DNA of 64,000 nucleotides from an uncultured Lachnospiraceae bacterium (GCA_947176505.1 CAMWQW010000001.1:310001-374000); one strand, 5' to 3'; positions 1-8,064 are shown, counted from the stretch's first letter. Program-made: numbers and translations. The notes: a model not told the origin generated them from the sequence alone.

Positions 1-91
1 TATCCATAATCCGGCGTTTGACCGCTCCCTCGCCATGGAGCTTCACAACTCGGACTGTATCGCCGACTTTCGATTCTTTCAGTGTTTTCAT
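1..91 (-). CDS. feoA: FeoA-type ferrous iron transport protein (partial, N-terminus)
   Basis: FeoA is a small cytoplasmic SH3-fold partner of the FeoB ferrous-iron permease. Only the first 30 or so residues lie in the window; the gene runs off the left edge. The reading frame opens MKTLKESKVGDTVRVVKL, a usual FeoA start. AGGAGG lies 9 bases before the ATG at 91 but only 3 bases before an in-frame ATG at 97, so 91 is preferred. It is the second of two feoA-like genes on this strand. A feoB is expected beyond the edge but cannot be seen. Confidence 0.85.
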   Translation of the reverse strand, partial: MKTLKESKVGDTVRVVKLHGEGAVKRRIMD

Positions 92-97
92 TTCCAT

Positions 98-226
98 TCT
101 CCTCCTCATTTCATAATATATACGCTCAAATCTGCACGGAGAATGCTCGTACTTTGGGCATTCTCTGAAATATTTAGTAACTTTTGGGCAACATTCTTGG
201 CTACCTTAGAGTTTTTAATGTTTTTC
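98..226 (-). repeat. Intercistronic repeat element, copy A
   Basis: This spacer between the two feoA-like genes resembles the spacer at 19868-19995. On the plus strand both carry AAATCTG, then a hairpin whose arms are GAATGCyC and GGGCATTC around CGTAyTT (141-164 here), then a TTTAG...CTTAGA arrangement that can form a second stem. Both copies span almost exactly from one stop codon to the next ribosome site on the minus strand. This is seen by eye. The function is unknown; an RNA structure inside the transcript, or a dispersed intergenic repeat, are both possible. Confidence 0.6.
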
Positions 227-439
227 TCACACCATAATCTTCTGTGCCATCTCTTTGCTGACTGCAATACGGGCGTCCTTTACGTTCACAATGACATTAC
301 CGCCGATGGCGTTTATCACCGTAACCGCCCCTCCCACAACAAAACCGAGATTCTCCAGATGTGTCTTTACTTCCTGCTTTCCCCCGATTCTTCTGATAAT
401 GTTTTCTTCTCCAACTTCTGCCAGTGTAAGCGGCATCAT
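227..439 (-). CDS. feoA: FeoA family protein, first of tandem pair
   Basis: About 70 residues, a complete FeoA domain (LTLAEVGEENIIRRIGG, then LENLGFVVGG and a C-terminal VNVKDARIAVSKEMAQKI). The family supports FeoB in GTP-dependent Fe(II) uptake. GGAGG lies 5 bases before ATG 439 and 8 bases before ATG 436; an upstream ATG at 451 overlaps the ribosome site and is not used. The gene leads a feoA-feoA operon driven by a promoter at 544-572 with metal-regulator-like palindromes downstream of it, so iron-dependent repression is likely. Confidence 0.85.
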   Translation of the reverse strand: MMPLTLAEVGEENIIRRIGGKQEVKTHLENLGFVVGGAVTVINAIGGNVIVNVKDARIAVSKEMAQKIMV

Positions 440-484
440 GTGTTCCTCCATTCCGAAATGTTACAAATTCTTCTTTAAAATATG

Positions 485-502
485 TATTAGTTTACACTAA
501 CC
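485..502. promoter_or_regulatory. DtxR-like operator box 1
   Basis: TTAG-N6-CTAA at 487-500, followed by CC. It lies in the leader between the feoA promoter and the feoA start. It has the same half sites and 6-base spacing as four other boxes in 485-1357. The assignment to a DtxR/IdeR-type metal repressor is an inference from the motif shape and the iron genes. Confidence 0.6.
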
Positions 503-518
503 CCATGTAATAAATAAA

Positions 519-536
519 GGTTAGTAAATGCTAACC
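519..536. promoter_or_regulatory. DtxR-like operator box 2 (perfect palindrome)
   Basis: GGTTAG-N6-CTAACC, six-base arms without mismatch. It sits just downstream of the predicted -10 of the feoA promoter, where a bound repressor would block transcription start. It is the best copy of the box in this window. Confidence 0.7.
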
Positions 537-543
537 ATATACT

Positions 544-572
544 ATGGTATGACGACGAATTGAATTTGTCAA
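544..572 (-). promoter_or_regulatory. Predicted promoter of the feoA operon
   Basis: On the minus strand, TTGACA (plus 567-572) is followed after 17 bases by TACCAT (plus 544-549), a good sigma-A-type match. Operator-like palindromes lie immediately downstream (519-536, 485-502) and upstream (618-633). Confidence 0.6.
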
Positions 573-617
573 CGCTATTTTTATAACCCACTTTAGTTTC
601 ATCAGACTAACCAAAAT

Positions 618-633
618 GTTAGGAATTACTAAC
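618..633. promoter_or_regulatory. DtxR-like operator box 3
   Basis: GTTAG-N6-CTAAC, perfect five-base arms. It lies upstream of the -35 of the feoA promoter and about 50 bases past the end of the DUF3793 gene. A degenerate half-site pair around 593-612 (TTAG ... ACTAACC, wrong spacing) lies beside it. Confidence 0.55.
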
Positions 634-679
634 TTGTTATATTGTATAAATTGCACTATTTGTTATGTGTCATTTCATT

Positions 680-1258
680 TTAAGAACAACCCACAACGAG
701 TCTGTCAAAAGAGCGATGCTTCTGAAATGCCTCGCAATACAACTGCGTGCACTTCTTATACTGCGCAAACTTTCGTTGCGCCGTTTCCACATCCCCATAT
801 ACTTTCCATACCCCGATACACTTTGCTCCCGCCGCACCATTTTTCATGAAAGCATCTACATCCTCCGGCGGATAGCCGAGAAACAGCCCTATTTCATGCG
901 GAAACGCTTCCCCGGTCTCTAACCGGCGTACCAGTTCAACAATACATTTTTCCGCTTCCCCGACCGGATAATCCAGTCCTGTCAGAATCCTCTCCGCCGT
1001 GCTGTCACTCAAATCCTCCCGCAGCCTGTTAGGGCGGTACATATAAACTAACGTACTTTTCCCCATTTTTTTTAAAGGAACAATCCTTGCACCACGTGGG
1101 ATCAAGCGTCGGTTCATCTCCCGGATATTTTTTTTGAACGTCTCACCATTCTTAGCCGGACAGTTGAACAGACTCCCCGTTTTTAACCCTGCCATCGTGG
1201 GCGAGCAGTAATATACCACCAATTCCTCTGATATATTTTCCGTATCCATATTTTCCAT
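680..1258 (-). CDS. DUF3793 family protein
   Basis: 192 residues, with the features of DUF3793: an opening that includes VVYYCSPTMAGLKTGSLFN, a central RNRL...L segment and a closing KFAQYKKCTQLYCEAF. The family is cytoplasmic, of unknown biochemical role, and in Clostridia is often found beside iron genes and flavodoxins. GGAGG lies 7 bases before the ATG, which fixes the start. The gene has its own promoter (1365-1393) flanked by the same palindromes that flank the feoA promoter, so it is likely part of the same iron regulon. No catalytic motif is recognised. Confidence 0.8.
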   Translation of the reverse strand: MENMDTENISEELVVYYCSPTMAGLKTGSLFNCPAKNGETFKKNIREMNRRLIPRGARIVPLKKMGKSTLVYMYRPNRLREDLSDSTAERILTGLDYPVGEAEKCIVELVRRLETGEAFPHEIGLFLGYPPEDVDAFMKNGAAGAKCIGVWKVYGDVETAQRKFAQYKKCTQLYCEAFQKHRSFDRLVVGCS

Positions 1259-1274
1259 CCCTAATCCTCCTTTT

Positions 1275-1292
1275 AGTTAGTTTCCACTAACC
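1275..1292. promoter_or_regulatory. DtxR-like operator box 4
   Basis: AGTTAG-N6-CTAACC (core 1277-1290), next to the ribosome site of the DUF3793 gene. Same spacing as the other boxes. Confidence 0.6.
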
Positions 1293-1306
1293 TATTAACA
1301 AAGAAA

Positions 1307-1322
1307 AATGCCAATTGGCATT
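1307..1322. promoter_or_regulatory. 16-bp perfect palindrome in the DUF3793 leader
   Basis: AATGCCAATTGGCATT, with no central spacer, between boxes 4 and 5. It differs from the TTAG boxes, so it could be a site for a second regulator, or a leader hairpin. Function unknown. Confidence 0.4.
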
Positions 1323-1340
1323 CTGTATTTTGTCACTTTA

Positions 1341-1357
1341 GGTTAGTCTTCTCTAAC
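1341..1357. promoter_or_regulatory. DtxR-like operator box 5
   Basis: GGTTAG-N6-CTAAC. It directly follows the predicted -10 of the DUF3793 promoter, matching the position of box 2 at the feoA promoter. Confidence 0.65.
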
Positions 1358-1364
1358 TTTATAC

Positions 1365-1393
1365 AGAATACCATACGTCAAACATCCTGTCAA
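1365..1393 (-). promoter_or_regulatory. Predicted promoter of the DUF3793 gene
   Basis: Minus strand TTGACA (plus 1388-1393), 17 bases, TATTCT (plus 1365-1370). Boxes 5 and 4 follow downstream, so metal-dependent repression is likely. Confidence 0.6.
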
Positions 1394-1403
1394 CACCGCA
1401 GCA

Positions 1404-1721
1404 TTACTGATTTACTGCTATCGGAACTGCTCTCTCATATCTGATCAGATTAACACTTGCCGCAAAAGTCAGCGAGGGAACGAACACAACATCGTTTTCC
1501 TTCACACCCGCTAAAATAACTGCCAAATGCAGCGCCGCAGTTCCGGACGAAAGTGCGGCGGAAGAAGAAGCTCCCACATAAGCTGCCACTTTCTCCTCAA
1601 ATTCATCTACATTTGGTCCTAACGGCGAAATCCAGTTTGTTTCAAACGCCTTTTGAATATACTCCTGCTCCTCCGTATGCATGGTTGGAGTTGCCAACAG
1701 AATTTTTTTCTTAGTTTGCAT
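1404..1721 (-). pseudogene. Truncated DegT/DnrJ/EryC1 aminotransferase
   Basis: 105 residues matching only the N-terminal third of the DegT/DnrJ/EryC1/StrS sugar aminotransferase family (usually about 370-400 residues): ETNWISPLGPNVDEFE, then AALSSGTAALHLAV and VFVPSLTFAASVN, the normal start of the PLP domain. The frame stops soon after, before the PLP-binding lysine, so the product cannot be active. It has a good ribosome site and sits 19 bases behind the LysE gene. Most likely it is the remnant of a sugar-modification gene cut by a deletion. Confidence 0.8.
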
Positions 1722-1740
1722 GTTTTCAACTCCCCTTTCT

Positions 1741-2325
1741 CTATTTCAGCATACTATATACGCACTCTAGTAAAGTTAAGGCAAGAACAATGTTAATTGT
1801 TCTGTAATACTTTTGATATGCTTTCTGTATGAGTACTCCCAGCCCAACCCAAGTGAGGGTTGCTATCGTTCCAATCGTGGCAATGACAATCTCAAACAAA
1901 AGTAAAACCCATAAAGAAGCGCTATAATCCGTGATATATCCGGTCAATGCAGTGATTCCGAATAAATAAATTTTCACATTGACAAATTGTAATAAAAAAC
2001 CTTTTATAAACGATGCCGATTTTTCCACAGCGCTTGCAGTTGGTTTGCTCAACGCAATATGGACTGCCAGCCATATAATATAAGCGGCGCCTATATATTT
2101 CATAATACCCAGCATATCCGGTAAGAAACTACTTACCCCGAATACGAAAACAGCACATATCACCTGCACTACATAGTACCCTGCAAATATTCCGCCAAAA
2201 AGCGGTCTCCCTTTTTTATATCCATAATTCGTTACTGTATTTAACGCCAGTATATTCCCCGGTCCCGGCGTAAAAGCATTGATTGCAGAATAAATAAAAA
2301 AATTACCTAATACATAACCCGACAT
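1741..2325 (-). CDS. LysE/RhtB family amino-acid exporter
   Basis: 194 residues with about six hydrophobic segments and the LysE signature near the N-terminus (NAFTPGPGNILALN). The family exports amino acids or related small molecules across the cytoplasmic membrane; the substrate cannot be told. A GGAGA-type ribosome site precedes the ATG. A LysR regulator lies just upstream on the same strand and may control it. Confidence 0.85.
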   Translation of the reverse strand: MSGYVLGNFFIYSAINAFTPGPGNILALNTVTNYGYKKGRPLFGGIFAGYYVVQVICAVFVFGVSSFLPDMLGIMKYIGAAYIIWLAVHIALSKPTASAVEKSASFIKGFLLQFVNVKIYLFGITALTGYITDYSASLWVLLLFEIVIATIGTIATLTWVGLGVLIQKAYQKYYRTINIVLALTLLECVYSMLK

Positions 2326-2400
2326 TTTATGTCTCCTTTCCGTTTCTAAATCTTAGCACGGAACATCATGTAATAGGTAATATCTGTTTTATATGCTGTT

Positions 2401-2419
2401 ACATAGGGTGAACCTATGT
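2401..2419. promoter_or_regulatory. 7-bp inverted repeat between lysR and lysE
   Basis: ACATAGG, 5 bases, CCTATGT, directly after the LysR stop codon and about 75 bases before the LysE start. There is no T-run behind it on the minus strand, so it is a poor terminator. It may be an operator for the LysR protein. Inference only. Confidence 0.35.
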
Positions 2420-3322
2420 TTAATTAATCCGGTACTGTTTCAAGGCTTCAACATAAATCTCCCCCAGTTCTGATAACTCTTTGTCCTTGTTAAGTATGTA
2501 TCCAATATGCATCACCTCATCCTCCTCCAGAGGAACAGAAACGATAGCGTCCCCCTGCAAATATCTGGGAAATATGCCACTTGAAATTGTATACCCTTCC
2601 AGTCCAATCATCAGATTTACAATAGCTGCACGGTCACTGACCTTAATGCTTCTTTCAACAGGCTCATTACTGAAAAGCTCCTCAGAAAAGTTTGAGGATT
2701 CGTAAGTTCCCTGCACAAAACTAAGTCTGGGATATGGGCGCAAATCATCCAATTTAACAGCGGTGCACTTTGACAACGGGTGGTCTTTGGCAATAAAAAT
2801 ATGCGGTGTTGCTGTAAATAATTCATGAAAATCCAGATTGTGTTCTTCAAATAATTTTCTCATCACGTTTTCGTTACTGTTGCAAAGATAAAGAACTCCC
2901 AAATCACTGAATCGGTTCCGCACATCTTCTATAATCTGGTGCGTCTGTGTTTCATTCAGGATAAACTCAAACCTTTCCTGACCAAAACGCTGTATCAATT
3001 CTACAAATGCATTTGTTGTAAAAGTATAGTGCTGTGTGGAAACACAAAATCTCTGTTTTACGGGCTTTTTGTCAATATATTTTGATTCCAGAAGCTCCAT
3101 CTGCTGGACCACCTGTCGCGCATATCCTAAGAATTCCATCCCTTCCTTTGTCAGTGCTACTCCTGCCCGACAACGACTGAAAATGGTTATTCCGGATTCC
3201 TTTTCCACTTCTTTAATCGCACCGGAGAGACTCGGCTGAGAGATATACAATTCTTTTGCCGCTTCTGTAATAGAACCTTTTTCCGCGACAATTATCATAT
3301 ATTTCAATTGCTGTAGCGTCAT
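2420..3322 (-). CDS. LysR family transcriptional regulator
   Basis: 300 residues, the normal family length. The N-terminal winged helix-turn-helix is clear (LQQLKYMIIVAEKGSITEAA, then LYISQPSLSGAIKEVEKE), followed by the linker helix and a periplasmic-binding-protein-like effector domain from about residue 90. It presumably binds DNA as a tetramer and responds to a small molecule. The likely target is the downstream lysE gene or itself. The effector is unknown. Confidence 0.9.
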   Translation of the reverse strand: MTLQQLKYMIIVAEKGSITEAAKELYISQPSLSGAIKEVEKESGITIFSRCRAGVALTKEGMEFLGYARQVVQQMELLESKYIDKKPVKQRFCVSTQHYTFTTNAFVELIQRFGQERFEFILNETQTHQIIEDVRNRFSDLGVLYLCNSNENVMRKLFEEHNLDFHELFTATPHIFIAKDHPLSKCTAVKLDDLRPYPRLSFVQGTYESSNFSEELFSNEPVERSIKVSDRAAIVNLMIGLEGYTISSGIFPRYLQGDAIVSVPLEEDEVMHIGYILNKDKELSELGEIYVEALKQYRIN

Positions 3323-3512
3323 ATATTCATCCTCCGACCACTAATATTGAAACATTAGGTTTTTATCACTATAGTCTTATCTTATATATTAACATACTAT
3401 TCCTCGATGTCCACACATCCCAAATGTTTTGTCAGACATATTCCAAATGAAACCTTTCACTTTACACATCCGACTTGTTTTTATTTGCTTTCTCTATGTC
3501 TCCTTAATATGG

Positions 3513-4499
3513 TCATATTAACGTTAAATTTTCTGCTGTCTCCTGAACCTTCATAATCAATCTTTCCAGACACTTTCTGTCCGTAAGAGGATTCATCAAA
3601 GTAATCCGCAGATAATACTTTCCTTTTACCTCTGTGCTTACCACATAATACGAACCATCCTTCAAAAGCTCCTCTGCAATTCTTCTGTTCACTTCATCAC
3701 ACTCTATCCCAGCCGCGGCATATCGGAAACATACTATATTGCTGCAGGGTTCTAATGCCAGCTCCATATTCTTTGTCCTTCTGACCATTTCAGCAAACTC
3801 TTTGCCCAAGTCATAAAGGGTATCCACATTCTGGCGATAAATATCATCTCCGTACAGACGCATGATCGCATAGGTATGGAGGACAGTAATCGGCTTCGTG
3901 CATTCAAACGTATGTTTTGCAGAGTTGTACCACTCTTCGGAGAGCTGATCCTGCCACAAATAAGCTGCCTTTGGTGAAAACTCGTTTACCTTTCTATTTC
4001 CTGCGTTATAAATGATTGCAGTGGACAGCGGCGGAACGAGCATCATTTTATGAAAATCCAGAATCAGAGAATCCGATCTCTCAATTCCTTGTAATAAATG
4101 TCTGTATTTATCGGAAAAAATCACTGCCCCGCCATGAGCTCCATCTACATGGAACCATAATTGATGCTTCTCCGCAAAGTCTGCAATCGCTTCCAGATCA
4201 TCATAGGCTCCCACAGAAGTTGTACAGGCACAGCCAATGACGCAAAATACAATCTTTCCCTCCGACACTGCCCGTTGATAGATGTCCTCAAGAAATTCTG
4301 ACCGAATACTGCACTTATCATCAACCGGGACTTTGATAATATTCTCACTTTTGATTCCCATAATCTTTGCCGCCCGCTCCACACTATAGTGCGCTTCGCC
4401 GGAAACCATAATCGCAAGCTTATGATAATCTTTTTCCTCAATCCCCAGAGAAGTACGGGCAGTCACTAAGGCAGTAAGATTTCCCATAGATCCGCCTGT
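3513..4499 (-). pseudogene. N-terminally truncated PLP-dependent decarboxylase (group II)
   Basis: About 325 residues of a group II pyridoxal-phosphate decarboxylase (aromatic amino acid, glutamate or diaminobutyrate type, usually about 480 residues). The frame begins inside the conserved TGGSMGNLTAL motif and keeps HVDGAHGG and the PLP-lysine motif DFHKMMLVP. The first 120 or so residues are missing: upstream in the same frame a stop follows after 12 codons, and that DNA instead encodes the end of a LysR protein on the other strand. No ribosome site precedes the internal ATG at 4487. The gene is judged broken by a rearrangement near 4490-4500. Confidence 0.75.
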
Positions 4500-4602
4500 A
4501 TACCGCGAATTGGCTATCGGCTATAAAAATAAAGACAGCCTGCCCATTGCCAGCAAATATTTTATTGAATATTTAGCTGAAAATGCTGATAAGCTGCCTT
4601 AA
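4492..4602 (+). pseudogene. C-terminal fragment of a LysR-type regulator
   Basis: On the plus strand an open frame reads PPVYRELAIGYKNKDSL and continues through FIEYLAENADKLP to a stop at 4600-4602. This is the usual end of a LysR effector domain. The rest of the gene is absent; upstream the sequence passes straight into the reversed decarboxylase remnant. It marks the second side of a rearrangement junction. Confidence 0.55.
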
Positions 4603-4639
4603 AAAATTTGATAAAGTTGTCCATAGAAGGTAGGTGGTG

Positions 4640-5884
4640 TTATAGCTTTATCCCTGATGCCCATTTATATAACGCTTCTGTTTCAAGTTCCTTACTTCTG
4701 CGCAAAATATAGTCAAATCCTTGTCGCACACTTCTTGCGGCAGCAATATCTTTTGGCTGCTCGGTAAGCCAATCCTTCATTGCCTTTTCAAATATATCGA
4801 TGAGCTCACCATATTTTGATATAGCTGCTTCGAGCGATTCCTTGTCAATCCCGGTAACGGTATGAAGACAAAGTTCCAAGAACTGTTTGATGCACATCTT
4901 ATTCTCATAATGTATGAAAATGTGGGGATACAGACAATCTATCGTTTCCAGATTTTTTTCATTCTCCATCCTAAGCTCATCTCGCCAATTTTCATATATA
5001 ACCAGTCCATATCCGACAAGAGGTTGATCAAACTGATGAACTTCATTACTGAGTAACCGGTATCCTTCACGCAGGGCCTCTTTACATGCATCTTCAACGC
5101 TCATCTTATCCGCCGATGGCTTTATCAGAATAAGCTTTATTTTTTTCTTATACCAGCCCGGATAGTCATTTAACTGATTAAAAGACATAACGGAATTCTT
5201 ATCATCATCACCATCTAAAAACGATATTCCTTTCAATATCTTTCCGTTATAGGAAAAACCTGATGCAAGTATTATGTCTTCATATTCTTTAGGTTCAACA
5301 ACTACCGGATATCCTTTTAATATATTTTCTTTTGCCAAATACATGAGTGTCTCGACACTATGCTGGTCACTGTCATAAACCTCACAGGATAATCCGTATA
5401 CTGCCAGACAGTTTTTCTCAAACATATCCTGTCCCCATGAATAACCAAAACAAGTAGATGTAAAAGCAGATTGGAGAATATATTCCGCGTCATCATTCAC
5501 TTGCCGGTTTCTGGAGTCTTTATGACGCTCCAAGCCCATAAATAACTTAATTGCCGATAAAACTGCGGGCCTAGCCATACTTCTTGGCCATTTTCTTCCA
5601 GAAAAATCTGCTATTTCACCATAAGGTAATAGAACATGTTCAAAATTCGCATTAACTGGTATCATTCCCGTCGGCAAAAGAATCTCATCAATTGTCACGC
5701 CCAAAATTATCGACAGCTCCACCAGCATTGAGACTTCCGGCATAGTGTGACCGTTCTCCCACTTGCTGACAGCCTGCGGACTCACCGAAAGCCTCCGCGC
5801 CAGCTCCTCCTGTTTTATGCCCCTGCTCTTTCTCAAAAGAGCAATCTGTTTTCCTGCTTTGCAGCTATCGAACAAAATTTTCAC
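4640..5884 (-). CDS. XRE-type HTH protein with large unknown C-terminal domain
   Basis: 414 residues. Residues 11-65 form an XRE helix-turn-helix (IALLRKSRGIKQEELARRLS, then SPQAVSKWENGHTMPEVSML). The remaining 350 residues are an unrecognised soluble domain with a CFGYSWGQDMF motif near residue 158 and a basic KKKIKLILIKP stretch, of the kind seen in regulators with a fused enzyme or ligand-binding domain. The start is uncertain: GTG 5884 lies only 2 bases after AAAGGA, and TTG 5875 lies 10 bases after it. It stands alone next to the aldo/keto reductase island. No target is known. Confidence 0.75.
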   Translation of the reverse strand: MKILFDSCKAGKQIALLRKSRGIKQEELARRLSVSPQAVSKWENGHTMPEVSMLVELSIILGVTIDEILLPTGMIPVNANFEHVLLPYGEIADFSGRKWPRSMARPAVLSAIKLFMGLERHKDSRNRQVNDDAEYILQSAFTSTCFGYSWGQDMFEKNCLAVYGLSCEVYDSDQHSVETLMYLAKENILKGYPVVVEPKEYEDIILASGFSYNGKILKGISFLDGDDDKNSVMSFNQLNDYPGWYKKKIKLILIKPSADKMSVEDACKEALREGYRLLSNEVHQFDQPLVGYGLVIYENWRDELRMENEKNLETIDCLYPHIFIHYENKMCIKQFLELCLHTVTGIDKESLEAAISKYGELIDIFEKAMKDWLTEQPKDIAAARSVRQGFDYILRRSKELETEALYKWASGIKL

Positions 5885-6083
5885 GTCCTTTCGTCTATAT
5901 TCTTTTACGATACGAATCTCACGTTTCCTTTTGAAACCGCCATCATATCGCCTCGTCTGAGTATATTATGCCACAGTAGAATAGGTAAATCCATAAAGCA
6001 GACATTGACCCAAACAGAATAAGACTTAACTTAAAGTTTATATTCAGAGCATCATCTTCCCTAAATCCTTCTTTTACTCAATT

Positions 6084-7238
6084 TCATAATTCACACCTTG
6101 TCCCTATAGTTCTAAATGATTTACTTTGCAATACCGTCGCACACTGCTTAAGACCATCCACGATTTTCAGATGCTGCGGGCAGACGCGTTCGCACTGTTT
6201 ACAGCCTATACATTCTGATGCCAGACCACCGGAAACGGTTGCTTTCTGATAATCCGAAACTGCCTCCGCTATCTGTCCGTTTCCAAGTTGCTTATTCATG
6301 GCAGAGAATATCTCCGGAATCGGGATATGCTTCGGACATCCTTCCGTACAATAGTGACACGCGGTACAAGGGATTGTAGACGAATTTCCGAGAATCCTCT
6401 GCGCCTGCTGAATAGTCTTCTGCTCCTCCTCATTCAAAGGCTGAAATTTCTTCATGTAAGACAGGTTATCCTCCATTTGTGCAGTATTGGACATGCCCGA
6501 CAGTACGGTTATGATGCCGTCCAGCGACGCCACAAACCGGATTGCCCATGAAGCATAAGACATATCCGGATGATATTCATCAAACAGTCTTTTTACTGCG
6601 GCAGGAGGATTTGCAAGGTTTCCGCCTTTTACAGGTTCCATCACCACGATGGATTTCCCATGTTCCCTTGCCACCTCATAATTCGCCCTTGCCGCCACAG
6701 ACGGATTCTCCCAATCCGCATAGTTGATCTGCAGCTGCACAAAGTCCACTTCCGGATGTGCCCTGAGAAGCTGGTCTAACAGCTTCGGTCCTGCATGGAA
6801 GGAAAAGCCCATATGCTTCACCAGCCCTTTTGCCTTCTGCTCATTCACAAAATCCCAAATGTGGAATTTATCGTATTTTGTATAACCTCCTTCCATCATG
6901 GCATGCAGCAGGTAGTAATCAAAATATCCTGCCCCGGTACGTTCAAGGCTTGTGTAAAACTGGTTTTTCGCCGCTTTCTCAGTCGGAGCCAGCATCATTG
7001 CATTCAATTTTGTTGCCAGCGTATATGAATCGCGAGGATATCGGTCTACAAGAGCCTTCTTAATGGCGGCTTCAGATCCCATGTATACATATGCAGTATC
7101 AAAATATGTAAAACCAGCCTCCATGAACAGATCCACCATATGTTTTACCTGTTCAATGTCTGTATGCAGTCCTTTCTTCGGCAGACGCATCAATCCGAAT
7201 CCCAGTTTTGGTGTTTCTTTCCCAAAATAATCTGACAT
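6084..7238 (-). CDS. Aldo/keto reductase with C-terminal 2[4Fe-4S] domain
   Basis: 384 residues. Residues 1-280 form the aldo/keto reductase barrel, with catalytic Asp and Tyr in YFDTAYVYMG, Lys in LATKLN and His in YYLLHAM. The tail has two clustered-cysteine motifs, CTACHYCTEGCP and CIGCKQCERVCP, each able to hold a [4Fe-4S] cluster. Such proteins reduce carbonyls or accept electrons from ferredoxin-like partners; the substrate is unknown. AAGGAGGAAAAGGA precedes the ATG. It is the last gene of the long minus-strand redox cluster, 67 bases behind the metallo-hydrolase gene. Confidence 0.9.
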   Translation of the reverse strand: MSDYFGKETPKLGFGLMRLPKKGLHTDIEQVKHMVDLFMEAGFTYFDTAYVYMGSEAAIKKALVDRYPRDSYTLATKLNAMMLAPTEKAAKNQFYTSLERTGAGYFDYYLLHAMMEGGYTKYDKFHIWDFVNEQKAKGLVKHMGFSFHAGPKLLDQLLRAHPEVDFVQLQINYADWENPSVAARANYEVAREHGKSIVVMEPVKGGNLANPPAAVKRLFDEYHPDMSYASWAIRFVASLDGIITVLSGMSNTAQMEDNLSYMKKFQPLNEEEQKTIQQAQRILGNSSTIPCTACHYCTEGCPKHIPIPEIFSAMNKQLGNGQIAEAVSDYQKATVSGGLASECIGCKQCERVCPQHLKIVDGLKQCATVLQSKSFRTIGTRCEL

Positions 7239-7305
7239 TCCTTTTCCTCCTTGTCTACATTTCGTTTGATATTTTTGTGCTATTTACTTCCCATAAAATC
7301 TGTTT

Positions 7306-8064
7306 CTATTCTATTAAAATTTCTTCCCCATCCTCCACGATCAGGCGGTTCTCCACATCAAACTGCTCTGCCAGCTCCCGGTCAAATTGCCTTCCCGTAG
7401 TTGTTGTGGTCATATGATATGGGATGTTATGTTTCGCACCTACGAGACCAGCGCACTCTGCTGCTTCTTCCAGTCCCATGTTATATACGCCGTCACAGCA
7501 GAAAAATGCATAATCAATTTCCATTTCATCCATATGCACCATCTGCTCTGTTTTGGAAGTATCCCCTGTCACATAAACAGACTTACCGTTGGAAAACGTC
7601 AGTACATAACCGACACAGCCACTCACGTCATGGAGCGGATTATACCCTGCCTCCACTGCTTCCACCTTAACATAGCCAAGGTCAAAAATCTGGTGTTCCC
7701 CATTTTGTATCGCCTCTCTGTATGTAATAATCTGGCAGTCTTCGTTCCGGTTCTCAACCTTTTCAATCTGGCTGTGGTCAAAATGAGAATGTGTCACCAG
7801 TATCAGATCCGCTGAAAGTTCATAGGAGTCTCCTGCATAGGGATCAATATAGATCACCTTCCCCTCGTTTGTAACAATACGGATGCTCGCCTGCCCCTGA
7901 TAAAGCAGCGCTGCCGGTCCCGGCTCCGATGGAAAGTCTTCGGTTTCCGGAATTTCTACAGGTATGTTTTCCTCCTGTGTCATCATTTTTGTATCCGAAC
8001 AGCCGGTGAGAGAAATCAAAGACAACAGCCCTGCACTTATAAATGCCATCCATAATTTTCTCAT
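7306..8064 (-). CDS. Lipoprotein with metallo-beta-lactamase fold
   Basis: 252 residues. The N-terminus MRKLWMAFISAGLLSLISLT is followed by GC, a typical lipoprotein signal, so the mature protein is likely anchored outside the membrane. The rest is a metallo-beta-lactamase-fold hydrolase with HSHFDH (metal site), VTGDTSK and a C-terminal IPYHMTT histidine, resembling the UlaG-like/YtkL-like group. The ATG at 8064 overlaps the stop of the ferredoxin gene by four bases, which indicates translational coupling; the frame is open further upstream but that part only overlaps the ferredoxin gene. Substrate unknown. Confidence 0.85.
   Translation of the reverse strand: MRKLWMAFISAGLLSLISLTGCSDTKMMTQEENIPVEIPETEDFPSEPGPAALLYQGQASIRIVTNEGKVIYIDPYAGDSYELSADLILVTHSHFDHSQIEKVENRNEDCQIITYREAIQNGEHQIFDLGYVKVEAVEAGYNPLHDVSGCVGYVLTFSNGKSVYVTGDTSKTEQMVHMDEMEIDYAFFCCDGVYNMGLEEAAECAGLVGAKHNIPYHMTTTTTGRQFDRELAEQFDVENRLIVEDGEEILIE

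Noticed and set aside
5960-5990. Similarity of TATTATGC-ACA...GGTAAATCC here to 21240-21275
   Set aside because: Short words match with different spacing and no clear relation to the promoters; judged too weak to call a shared operator.
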